Positions 1 to 5,561 of a stretch of DNA of 5,561 bases are shown piece after piece (the stretch's first letter is position 1; the number at the start of each line of letters is the position of its first letter). Made by a program: the position numbers and the translations under genes. The stretch is taken from positions 1 through 5,561 of the forward strand of contig CAJXLR010000136.1 in the NCBI GenBank assembly GCA_913056425.1. Reading direction: 5' to 3'. Origin of the DNA: an uncultured Bacteroidota bacterium. Lineage in GTDB: Bacteria; Bacteroidota; Bacteroidia; NS11-12g; UBA9320. The notes under the pieces are model-generated. The model searched no databases, was not told the origin of the DNA, and saw only the letters and a list, made by a program, of their open reading frames with translations.

Positions 1-378
1 AACGATAGGCAATCCGGTTTTTTGATCAACAGTACTCTTTACATGTGCACCTGCACTGTGATCGCCTCGAAAACCGTGTTCAGGTGCAAAAATCTTAACC
101 AAGTTTACACCCCATTGTAAGAGCGTGTCGACAACATGGCTGCTTCCAACCGTACTTGTTTGGTTTACCATCATTGCGACCCGTTTTCCTTTCAAGATGG
201 GAATGTATTTTTCCAGTTGAGCAGCGCCAACAACTATTGAGTTTGTCACCACTTTTATTTCTTGGTTTGTCGCTGGTGTTGTCTCACTTTTTTCCGAAGC
301 AGTAGACGGTTTGCGCTCACCGCAAGCCATGAAACTTAAGAAGATAAGAATAGACGTCAATAGACCAATTTTCTGCAT
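1..378 (-). CDS. NamZ/DUF1343 exo-beta-N-acetylmuramidase-type lipoprotein (N-terminal part)
   Basis: The gene reads leftward from an ATG at 378 and is still open at base 1, giving the first 126 residues of a protein that is usually about 400 residues long. Residues 1-19 look like a lipoprotein signal: a hydrophobic core (about 4-18) ending in F-M-A-C, with Cys19 as the lipidation site. The Phe at -3 departs from the strict lipobox but is tolerated in Bacteroidota. A Ser/Thr/Glu-rich linker (21-45) follows. The conserved N-terminal NamZ pattern then appears: LKGKRVAMMVNQTS (62-75), a VDTLL helix (83-87), FAPEHGFRGD (97-106) and a VDQKTGLP stretch (117-124). The family removes terminal MurNAc from peptidoglycan fragments during wall recycling, and the Glu-His pair of the PEHG motif (E100, H101) is thought to lie in the active site. 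The divergent permease starts 33 bases away. Family assignment is firm; activity is inferred. Confidence 0.88.
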   Translation of the reverse strand, partial: MQKIGLLTSILIFLSFMACGERKPSTASEKSETTPATNQEIKVVTNSIVVGAAQLEKYIPILKGKRVAMMVNQTSTVGSSHVVDTLLQWGVNLVKIFAPEHGFRGDHSAGAHVKSTVDQKTGLPIV

Positions 379-411
379 TTTTGAACGTTTGCTGATTGAG
401 CAGTCGAAAAT

Positions 412-1632
412 ATGGATTTAAGCTACTTCGTAGGGAAAAAGATTGCCACGCAGTCGGGAAAATCGTTTACACGATTAATCATACGTCTGGCAGTTGCTGC
501 TGTAGGAATTAGTTTGGCCGTAATGATTCTTGCGGTAGGTGTCGTTCGAGGCTTCCAGAATACTGTGAGGGATAAGGTTATTGGGTTTGATGGCCACATT
601 CAGGTCCGCAACCTTGACCTGAACCAAAGCAGCGAACTCAAATTAATCGATATTGACCAACCGTTTTTAGAAGAGGCTAGGAAGCACCCACAAATTGAAT
701 CCGTTGCACCATTCTGTATGAAGGCCGGTATCATTAATACCAGCCAGGAAATTGAAGGCATGGTTTTTAAGGGTGTTTCGTCCAATTACGACTGGTCGTT
801 CCTTGAGAGTAATCTGATTTCCGGGCGCTTGCCTGCGCTTTCGGATTCTCAAGATACCTATGAAGTTATTCTCTCAAAATCGGTTGTAGATCGGTTGGAT
901 TTGGATACCGGACAGCGGATTGAAGTTTACTTCATCCACAATGCTAAAGTTCGCCGTCGGAGATTAAATCTAGTCGGGATATTCAATACTGGCTTGGGTG
1001 AGTTTGACAAGACAGTTGCGTTTACGGACATCAGAGTGGTTCAGCGAATCTATACTCCGGATTATAATGTCGCGAGTGGATTTGAAGTGACATTGGTTGA
1101 TTTGGAGCGCATGGAGGACATGACGGATTGGCTTGATGGAATTGTGGGTATTAGTCTACGGGCAGAAAGCGTAGAAGATCGTCATGATGTGATTTTTAAG
1201 TGGCTCAAAATTGTCGATTCCAACGCGGTAATAATCATAGTCTTAATGACAGTAGTCGCTGTAGTAAATCTTATTACTGCGTTCCTAATTTTAATTGTAG
1301 ATCGAACTCAAATGATTGGAGTGCTTAAAGCCTTGGGAGCGCGGAATGGGCAAGTCGTTAAGGTCTTTTTGTACAAGGGAGTTTCCATGGTGTTGCCCGG
1401 TTTGATTATCGGGAATTTAGTTGGTTTAGGACTTGCATTTATCCAACTAAAAACCGGACTAATCACCTTGCCGGAAGAAACGTATTATATGTCAACCGTT
1501 CCCCTGGATATATCCTGGGATTTGGTAATCGCATTAAACGTTGGGACATTGGTAATAACCATGTTGATGCTGCTTATCCCGGCTGTAATGGTCAGATTCA
1601 TAACACCGGTAAAGGCGATTCGATTCCAATAG
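412..1632 (+). CDS. LolC/LolE-like ABC transporter permease (FtsX/MacB_PCD architecture)
   Basis: The 406-residue protein has the four-helix type VII ABC permease layout. TM1 is at about 25-46, followed by a large periplasmic MacB_PCD-type domain (about 47-265), TM2 at about 272-296, TM3 at about 324-345 and TM4 at about 372-396. Family signatures include SGRLP (137-141), ILSKSVVDRL (153-162), VGIFNTGLGEFD (188-199), the cytoplasmic MIGVLKALGA segment after TM2 (301-310) and the C-terminal P-V-K-A-I-R-F (399-405). Its length is typical of LolC/LolE, which together with the LolD ATPase extract lipoproteins from the inner membrane. Bacteroidota often encode such permeases apart from their ATPase, and no ATPase gene lies in this window. 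The start at 412 places TM1 correctly, and I see no Shine-Dalgarno sequence. The gene could serve another MacB-like substrate, but the TG.GEFD motif favours the Lol group. It is divergent from the NamZ gene. Confidence 0.88.
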   Translation: MDLSYFVGKKIATQSGKSFTRLIIRLAVAAVGISLAVMILAVGVVRGFQNTVRDKVIGFDGHIQVRNLDLNQSSELKLIDIDQPFLEEARKHPQIESVAPFCMKAGIINTSQEIEGMVFKGVSSNYDWSFLESNLISGRLPALSDSQDTYEVILSKSVVDRLDLDTGQRIEVYFIHNAKVRRRRLNLVGIFNTGLGEFDKTVAFTDIRVVQRIYTPDYNVASGFEVTLVDLERMEDMTDWLDGIVGISLRAESVEDRHDVIFKWLKIVDSNAVIIIVLMTVVAVVNLITAFLILIVDRTQMIGVLKALGARNGQVVKVFLYKGVSMVLPGLIIGNLVGLGLAFIQLKTGLITLPEETYYMSTVPLDISWDLVIALNVGTLVITMLMLLIPAVMVRFITPVKAIRFQ

Positions 1633-1634
1633 AG

Positions 1635-1711
1635 TTAAGAGTGGAAAATTGAGAGTTGAAAGTGTACATTGGCTATTGGCTATTGGCTATTGGCTATTGG
1701 CTATTGGCTAA
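1635..1711. repeat. Heptamer tandem repeat array: six exact TTGGCTA units plus in-phase degenerate heptamers
   Basis: Six perfect copies of TTGGCTA run head to tail from 1669 to 1710 (42 bases). The 7-base rhythm extends further left in the same register: read from 1635, the blocks are TTAAGAG, TGGAAAA, TTGAGAG, TTGAAAG, TGTACAT, then five TGGCTAT and a final TGGCTAA. Each block starts TT or TG. The array occupies nearly all of the gap between the permease stop (1632) and the DUF5522 stop (1719), so it sits where two converging transcripts end. It contains no inverted repeat that would suggest a hairpin terminator. Short heptameric intergenic repeats are a known class in several bacterial groups; copy number commonly varies by replication slippage. 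Function is unknown. Translation through the array gives a repetitive GYWLLAI pattern, a frequent source of spurious gene calls. Confidence 0.9.
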
Positions 1712-1718
1712 CATTCAA

Positions 1719-1892
1719 TCATTTCTTCCTAAACCACCCCTTCTTGCGATATTTCGGAACGTTCTCGTAGTTGTACGGACAATGACGGCATTTGTTCCCG
1801 CAACAAAAGCCACGCTTACGATGATAGGCTTCCGTCATTACCAGAAGTCCATTCTCGTCGAAATAGTAATCCTCATTGTCCTTATGCTTCAT
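1719..1892 (-). CDS. Small Cys-rich DUF5522-family protein (57 aa)
   Basis: The gene reads leftward from an ATG at 1892 to a TGA at 1719-1721. The start is well fixed because an in-frame TGA lies two codons upstream (1899-1901). The protein matches the DUF5522 pattern: an acidic start leading to DYYFDENGLLVMTEAYH (7-23), then KRGFCCGNKCRHCPYNY (26-42), and a basic tail ending KKGWFRKK (50-57). Cys30, Cys31, Cys35 and Cys38, with His37, form a compact cluster that could bind a metal; that role is my inference and the family has no established function. Its first 11 bases overlap the end of the ion-channel gene, so it is probably translated by coupling as the last gene of the rnhB-led run. The length is normal for the family. 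Identification rests on recalled family pattern, not a search. Confidence 0.85.
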   Translation of the reverse strand: MKHKDNEDYYFDENGLLVMTEAYHRKRGFCCGNKCRHCPYNYENVPKYRKKGWFRKK

Positions 1893-2739
1893 CTGTGCTC
1901 AGCGATGCTCCACAGTTAGAACAAAATCGTGCTTCTTTTGTGTTTGGACCATTGCACTTACCACAAATTTTACGACTGGCACGCTTTTGATCAGCATACT
2001 CAACACTAACAATTCCGGTAGGCACGGTAATTACAGCGTATCCTAGAATCATCACAATACTTGACAAGACTCTTCCGGTTATGGTTACGGGTGTGATGTC
2101 TCCATAACCCACAGTGGTTACGGTTACAATTGCCCAATAAATACTCATCGGGATACTCGAAAATTTGTTATCCGGATGATACTCAAAGTTATAAGCGGCA
2201 TTCTCAATCACGTACATGCCGGTCCCAACCAGGATTACAACAATTAAGATGAAGCCGAGAAATACGGTGATTTTGGCACTGCTGGCACGTATAGCTTTTG
2301 CAAGTCCGGATGCTTCCTTGCTGTAGCTGGTAAGTCGCATTATCCGGAAGACTCTCAGGAGGCGTAAAGCCCTGATAACTAAAAGATATTGAGATCCATG
2401 CACAAAAATACTTAGGTAGGTAGGTATCGTGCTGAGTAGGTCAATAATGCCCCAAAAGCTGAATATGTACTTACTTGGTTTCTCACTTAGAAGAATGCGC
2501 ACAAAGTATTCGATACTGAACAGGATGGTAAAGCCCCATTCCAAATAGAGCACGATTTTTTGGGTGTTCAAAGAGATGTCCGGAACTGTGCTCAACATCA
2601 CCACGAAAACGCTCAGCAGTATAGCCCAGAGCAGGATTACATCAAACAATCGTGCATCCGGAGTTTCTGCTTCGAACACAATCTCACGCCATTTTTCCTT
2701 TGTCGTTAAGTGCTTTTTGTCCAGAGTTCTTTGTGACAC
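1882..2739 (-). CDS. Voltage-gated-type potassium channel with C-terminal zinc ribbon
   Basis: The 285-residue protein has the six-helix voltage-gated channel fold of the ion_trans family. S1 is at about 31-51, S2 at 62-84, S3 at 91-110 and S4 at 121-136, with Arg at 123, 126, 129, 132 and 135, the every-third-residue spacing of a voltage sensor. S5 is at about 157-179, followed by a pore helix and the K+ selectivity filter TVGYGD (209-214), then S6 at about 222-246. After S6 a basic linker leads to a CxxC-x10-CxxC module (Cys259, 262, 273, 276), a cytoplasmic zinc-ribbon-like end. It should pass K+ across the inner membrane; gating and ligand are unknown. The start is GTG at 2739; no ATG lies between the upstream in-frame TAG and this codon, and the next Met is residue 48, inside S1. 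It begins 10 bases after the barrel-protein stop and overlaps DUF5522 by 11 bases. Confidence 0.9.
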   Translation of the reverse strand: MSQRTLDKKHLTTKEKWREIVFEAETPDARLFDVILLWAILLSVFVVMLSTVPDISLNTQKIVLYLEWGFTILFSIEYFVRILLSEKPSKYIFSFWGIIDLLSTIPTYLSIFVHGSQYLLVIRALRLLRVFRIMRLTSYSKEASGLAKAIRASSAKITVFLGFILIVVILVGTGMYVIENAAYNFEYHPDNKFSSIPMSIYWAIVTVTTVGYGDITPVTITGRVLSSIVMILGYAVITVPTGIVSVEYADQKRASRKICGKCNGPNTKEARFCSNCGASLSTDEA

Positions 2740-2749
2740 GATTGGGTAT

Positions 2750-3517
2750 TTACTCAGTTGATTCGTCTAAAAAATATCGGAAACCAATGTTTAGTTGCAT
2801 GCTAGTTCCGGATGTAAATATTGAATTCCGAATGGCTGCATGATTCGGTGTGGTATGCGTAATATCAAAGAAGTTATTTCCGGCAATCCCCAACTTTGGG
2901 TTTGCAGAAATACTGATGTTAACCGATTCATTTATAGGATATTGGTAGCCAATATTTAGATTAAGCATGACAACTTGAGCATTGAATCCATTGTCGGTTA
3001 TGGTGTATGATATATTACCTTGATTTAAGTTATTTGGATCTATGGGTACCTGCGGACTGAAGTAGGTCTCCTCAATTCCGAGTTTAGTGAAAGCCAATAA
3101 AGTGAAACCTGTACCGAAAATAAGGTGACGTGGTTCGTATTCGCCTTGCCAGGTTTTAACCCGATTGAAATTAAACGGAATCATGTAGGACGTAAAAGTA
3201 TTAATTGGCGTATTGGTAAAGTACGCTCCACCGTCTTCCGTAAACAGAGTCACATTAACTCGATAATCGGATTTATAGATTCCTGCTTCAAGCTGATAAC
3301 CTTCTTGAGTAAGAACACCGCCTGTTACGCCAAACGTCGCAGCCATTGGGTTTGCAATCTCAATGCTGTTGTCAAACGGTCGGGCTCCAGAAGAAGCCAG
3401 TCGATACAAGTCGAATTTTGGACCAATGTCCAAGCCAATGTAATAACGTGATTGAGCCTTTGTATTCAAGGCACTCAACACTATCACTAGAACGGTTATA
3501 CTCCTTTTTACGACCAT
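2750..3517 (-). CDS. Putative outer-membrane beta-barrel protein, function unknown
   Basis: The 255-residue protein starts with a clear Sec signal peptide: basic V-V-K-R (2-5), a hydrophobic core (6-17) and N-T-K-A before Gln22, a cleavage style frequent in Bacteroidota. The mature part has alternating polar/aromatic stretches separated by Gly/Asn/Asp turns. Likely strands are near 24-32, 61-69, 73-81, 85-93, 108-118, 131-142, 181-191, 197-205 and 239-248, suggesting a small barrel of about 8-10 strands. The last strand ends at Phe249, with a short acidic tail (LDESTE) after it rather than the usual terminal aromatic residue. This resembles the broad PorT/OMP_b-brl class, but I recognise no specific family. 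The ATG at 3517 lies inside the last codons of rnhB (10-base overlap), and the K+ channel follows after 10 bases. A role linked to the channel is possible but only suggested by position. Confidence 0.75.
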   Translation of the reverse strand: MVVKRSITVLVIVLSALNTKAQSRYYIGLDIGPKFDLYRLASSGARPFDNSIEIANPMAATFGVTGGVLTQEGYQLEAGIYKSDYRVNVTLFTEDGGAYFTNTPINTFTSYMIPFNFNRVKTWQGEYEPRHLIFGTGFTLLAFTKLGIEETYFSPQVPIDPNNLNQGNISYTITDNGFNAQVVMLNLNIGYQYPINESVNISISANPKLGIAGNNFFDITHTTPNHAAIRNSIFTSGTSMQLNIGFRYFLDESTE

Positions 3518-4107
3518 AGGCTAAGTTGTGGATCTTTTATTTTAAAGCTTTTGCGGTGAAAAGGTGACCTACCGTGTTCACCTACCGCTTTACGATGTTT
3601 GGGGGTTGGATAGCCCATATTTTGTTTCCAATTGAAAACCGGGAACTCCTCGTGCAATTTAGTCATGATATCATCTCGGTGTGTCTTGGCAAGTATAGAA
3701 GCGGCGGCAATATTCTGAAGTTTACCATCGCCCTTTACCAGCGTCTCATGTGGAATTGCACCAAACGGTTTAAACCGATTTCCGTCCACCATTATGTATT
3801 CGGGGACTGGTTTGAGTTGTTCTAGTGCACGGTGCATGGCCAGTATGGAAGCGTTCAAGATGTTGATTTGATCGATCTCTTCATGGGAAACAATTCCAAC
3901 ACCCCACGTGAGTGCACGCTCTTCAATTATCTCTCGCAATTCGTCCCGACGCTTACGATTCAATTTTTTGGAATCATTCATCAGTTCCGATGTGAAGTTT
4001 TTTGGCAGAATTACGGCAGCTGCAACCACCGGTCCCGCCAAGCATCCACGCCCAGCTTCGTCACATCCGGCTTCCAGTAAATCAGGGTGTTTGCACAAGG
4101 GAAGCAT
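3508..4107 (-). CDS. rnhB: Ribonuclease HII
   Basis: RNase HII cleaves RNA in RNA:DNA hybrids and starts removal of single ribonucleotides misincorporated into DNA; it is a cytoplasmic, metal-dependent enzyme. With the start at 4107 the protein has 199 residues, normal for the family. The four acidic catalytic residues are all visible: Asp16 and Glu17 in the DEAGRG motif (16-21), Asp108 in VDGN (107-110) and Asp127 in VKGDG (124-128). Other hallmarks are LAGPVVAAAVILP (23-35), DSKKL (45-49) and AAASILAKTHRDD (134-146). The frame stays open to 4173, but that longer start would add 22 atypical residues and run into the divergent methyltransferase gene. The 4107 ATG puts the DEAGRG motif 15 residues from the N-terminus, as in relatives. 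It leads a run with the barrel protein (10-base overlap), the channel and DUF5522. Confidence 0.96.
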   Translation of the reverse strand: MLPLCKHPDLLEAGCDEAGRGCLAGPVVAAAVILPKNFTSELMNDSKKLNRKRRDELREIIEERALTWGVGIVSHEEIDQINILNASILAMHRALEQLKPVPEYIMVDGNRFKPFGAIPHETLVKGDGKLQNIAAASILAKTHRDDIMTKLHEEFPVFNWKQNMGYPTPKHRKAVGEHGRSPFHRKSFKIKDPQLSLWS

Positions 4108-4121
4108 AGGCAAAAATAAGC

Positions 4122-4129
4122 TATGTTTG
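4122..4129 (+). promoter_or_regulatory. Candidate -7 box for the methyltransferase gene
   Basis: TATGTTTG is an exact match to the Bacteroidota -7 consensus TAnnTTTG, and it lies 14 bases before the ATG at 4144, in the short divergent gap. The expected -33 TTTG is not well placed: the nearest one (4090-4093) is 28 bases away instead of about 19-21. The box would give a very short leader. This is a suggestion from pattern only. Confidence 0.35.
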
Positions 4130-4162
4130 CAAAACCATAAGTGATGTACAAGTACCGACAAA
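4130..4162 (-). promoter_or_regulatory. Candidate promoter for the rnhB-led run
   Basis: On the minus strand a TTTG (4162-4159) is followed after 19 bases by TATGGTTTTG (4139-4130). This resembles the Bacteroidota TTTG-N19-TAnnTTTG promoter, with two extra bases in the -7 box. It ends 22 bases before the preferred rnhB start at 4107, a sensible leader length. The -33 part lies inside the methyltransferase coding region. Support is by consensus only. Confidence 0.3.
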
Positions 4163-4878
4163 CACTCTATCAAAACTACTATTCAAACCATGCCGGTACT
4201 ACCGACAAGGACAAGCAACAAGCACACTTTGACCAGCAGAAAAGATACTTTGTTCGTGAGTTTAAAAACCACGTTCCCGCCAATAGAAACTTAAGGGTTT
4301 TAGATATCGGTTGTGGTTCTGGTTCCTTGCTTGCCGCTCTCAGTGAGTTGGGTTTTTCTAAAGCGTACGGAGTTGACCTGAGTGAGGAACAAGTTGCGAT
4401 GGCGGCACAATTTGGTGTCAAGAATGTGGTTCAGGGCGATGCTAAGTCATTCCTCGATAAACAAAATGAGGGTTTCGACTTGATATTCGCAGTAGATCTT
4501 ATCGAGCACTTAGGTAAGGATGAGCTGATCGAGTTCTTGCAGTTGGTTCAAACCAAGCTTAATTCAGGCGGCCAGGTAATATTTCGAACTCCGAATATGG
4601 ACGCACCGCTTGCTTCGGCATTTGCATTTGCGGATTTTACTCACGAAGTGTTTTTGAATAAAAGTTCGGCAAATCAAATCATGAAGTCAGTAGGCTTTGA
4701 TTCAGTTCAAGTGGTGGAAGGGATTATGTTCATCGAGAATCCCATGAAGGAATTTATCCGAAAAATTACCTGGTCGATAACCAAACTGATGCTGAAAATT
4801 CAACTCTTTGCAAGTGCACGTACTTGGCACGATGTAGTCTTTTCACCGAACATGGTGATCATCGGAAGAAAGTCATAG
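4144..4878 (+). CDS. Class I SAM-dependent methyltransferase
   Basis: The 244-residue protein has a standard Rossmann-type methyltransferase core. Motif I is VLDIGCGSG (52-60). Asp78 in GVDLS (76-80) is the acidic residue expected to bind the SAM ribose. QGDA (97-100) follows, then FDLIFAVDLIEHL (111-123) and SGGQVIFRTPN (141-151). The C-terminal third (DFTHEVFL at 164-171, then GFDSVQVVEG at 184-193, then an amphipathic basic/hydrophobic stretch at about 202-225) resembles methyltransferases from surface-polysaccharide loci, which may associate with the membrane. The substrate cannot be read from the sequence: a sugar or a polyisoprenoid-linked glycan is a guess, and a UbiG-like small-molecule role is an alternative. 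A GTG at 4141 directly precedes the ATG at 4144; I chose the ATG, which gives the usual MYKYR-type start. The gene is divergent from rnhB (36-base gap) and converges on the Ldh-family gene 31 bases downstream. Confidence 0.88.
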   Translation: MYKYRQTLYQNYYSNHAGTTDKDKQQAHFDQQKRYFVREFKNHVPANRNLRVLDIGCGSGSLLAALSELGFSKAYGVDLSEEQVAMAAQFGVKNVVQGDAKSFLDKQNEGFDLIFAVDLIEHLGKDELIEFLQLVQTKLNSGGQVIFRTPNMDAPLASAFAFADFTHEVFLNKSSANQIMKSVGFDSVQVVEGIMFIENPMKEFIRKITWSITKLMLKIQLFASARTWHDVVFSPNMVIIGRKS

Positions 4879-4909
4879 AATTCGTTCGTTCGATGGGGAG
4901 TTATTTAGC

Positions 4910-5561
4910 TCACAGATTAAACTCCACGCCCAGGTCTTTCGCCACGTCACGGAGATCGTCATAAACTTTGTCGATTACTGGGATTCCTTCATTACGACGA
5001 ATAGCTTCTTGCCTTTTTTCAGGTTCTCCGGGTATAATTACTTCTTCCTGCCCTTCAATGGTTTCACTCGACTTAAATCGATCAATCCACTGATCCATGT
5101 TTTTGTTAAACTCTTCAAGTGGACGGAATCCATCAACACGGATAGCACCAACAAAATGCCCGATTCCTTTCCCCGGCATATCTGGAGCAAGTGGGAGAAA
5201 TGAAACAAAAGGAGGAACCCATGGTCCATAGTTTGCTCCACTCAAAACACCACAGAAAATATCTACAAAAGCAGAGAGCCCATAGCCTTTATGACTACCC
5301 ATTTCTTTAGTACTTCCCAAGGTTAACAAGCTTCCTCCACCTTTCAGGCCTTTCGGGTCGTTTGTATTTTTCCCTTCGTTGTCTTGTAACCAGCCTGTTG
5401 GAATTTCTTCTCCTTTCCGTTCAGCTATCTGCAACTTACCATTTGCAGCGGCTGAAGTCGCCATGTCTATAACAACGGGATCGCGCTCACCTGCAGGTAT
5501 AGCGTAACAAATCGGGTTTGTACCTAAAAGTCTCTCTTTGCTAAATGTGGGTGATACCAAT
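4910..5561 (-). CDS. Ldh_2-family (malate/L-lactate dehydrogenase-like) NAD(P)-dependent oxidoreductase, C-terminal part
   Basis: The frame is open at the right edge and ends at the TGA at 4910-4912, giving the last 216 or so residues of a protein normally about 350-370 long. The N-terminal part with the catalytic His is outside the window. Numbering from the leucine codon at 5560, the recognisable pieces are TFSKERLLGTNP (5-16), VVIDMATSAAANGK (29-42), LTLGS (79-83) and the signature GSHKGYGLS (88-96), followed by CGVLSGANYGPW (103-114), GHFVGAIRVDGF (134-145) and IPGEPE (176-181). The family reduces or oxidises 2-oxo/2-hydroxy acids; members act on malate, lactate, ureidoglycolate, sulfolactate or diketogulonate. 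The substrate cannot be decided from this fragment. The first visible codon is TTG and is internal, not a start. It converges with the methyltransferase gene, with 31 bases between the stops. Confidence 0.92.
   Translation of the reverse strand, partial: LVSPTFSKERLLGTNPICYAIPAGERDPVVIDMATSAAANGKLQIAERKGEEIPTGWLQDNEGKNTNDPKGLKGGGSLLTLGSTKEMGSHKGYGLSAFVDIFCGVLSGANYGPWVPPFVSFLPLAPDMPGKGIGHFVGAIRVDGFRPLEEFNKNMDQWIDRFKSSETIEGQEEVIIPGEPEKRQEAIRRNEGIPVIDKVYDDLRDVAKDLGVEFNL

Noticed and set aside
405..412. TATTTTCG on the minus strand as a -7 box for the NamZ gene
   Set aside because: It has one mismatch to TAnnTTTG, no TTTG lies at the expected upstream distance, and AT-rich gaps often yield such matches.
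1666..1715. ACATT direct repeats flanking the heptamer array (1666-1670 and 1711-1715), resembling a target-site duplication
   Set aside because: Five bases is too short to be meaningful, and nothing between the copies resembles a mobile element.
1656..1919. Open frame of 87 codons on the plus strand through the heptamer array
   Set aside because: Its N-terminal part is only translated repeat (GYWLLAI pattern), and the rest is antisense to the DUF5522 gene, whose protein pattern is clearly real. I treat it as spurious.
3125..3451. Open frame of 108 codons on the plus strand antisense to the barrel gene
   Set aside because: The residues lack any family pattern, and the opposite strand encodes a protein with a clear signal peptide and strand pattern in a tight gene run.
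4881..4892. Three TTCG tetramers in the gap after the methyltransferase stop
   Set aside because: Twelve bases of simple repeat with no other structure is within chance expectation.
4895..4925. Possible hairpin GGAGTT / AACTCC between the converging methyltransferase and Ldh-family genes
   Set aside because: The stem is only six pairs with a loop of about 17 bases, has no U-tract, and overlaps Ldh coding sequence, so I do not call it a terminator.

Overview
The window looks like a chromosomal segment from a member of the Bacteroidota, most likely a flavobacterial-type lineage. The evidence is a lipoprotein signal with a relaxed lipobox, an exported beta-barrel protein predicted to be cleaved before Gln, the lack of clear Shine-Dalgarno sequences, TAnnTTTG-like promoter boxes, and closely matching families (NamZ/DUF1343, LolC/E-type permease, DUF5522, RNase HII starting close to its DEAGRG motif). 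Base composition is moderate, about low-to-mid 40s % G+C by eye. I see no phage, transposase, CRISPR, tRNA or rRNA sequence. Coding density is very high and no gene-free stretch exceeds about 90 bases.

Layout from left to right. (1) 1-378, minus: N-terminal part of a NamZ/DUF1343 exo-beta-N-acetylmuramidase-type lipoprotein, cut by the window edge. (2) 412-1632, plus: a complete LolC/LolE-like FtsX permease, divergent from (1) across 33 bases. (3) 1633-1718: a short convergent gap almost filled by a 7-base tandem repeat, six exact TTGGCTA copies preceded by degenerate heptamers in the same phase. (4) 4107 down to 1719, minus: a compact four-gene run in the order rnhB, outer-membrane beta-barrel protein, voltage-gated-type K+ channel with a C-terminal zinc ribbon, and a 57-residue DUF5522 protein. 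Its junctions are a 10-base overlap, a 10-base gap and an 11-base overlap, so it probably forms one translationally coupled transcript. (5) 4144-4878, plus: a class I SAM-dependent methyltransferase, divergent from rnhB. (6) 4910-5561, minus: C-terminal part of an Ldh_2 (malate/L-lactate dehydrogenase-like) oxidoreductase, convergent with (5) and cut by the right edge.

Most genes are ordinary housekeeping or envelope genes: peptidoglycan recycling, envelope transport, removal of RNA from RNA:DNA hybrids, and general metabolism. The least-explained part is the rnhB-led run, which links DNA maintenance, an uncharacterised barrel protein, a channel with a cytoplasmic Cys4 module, and a tiny Cys-rich protein. 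I see no strong evidence for a wholly new system. The DUF5522 gene and the heptamer array are the easiest features to overlook.
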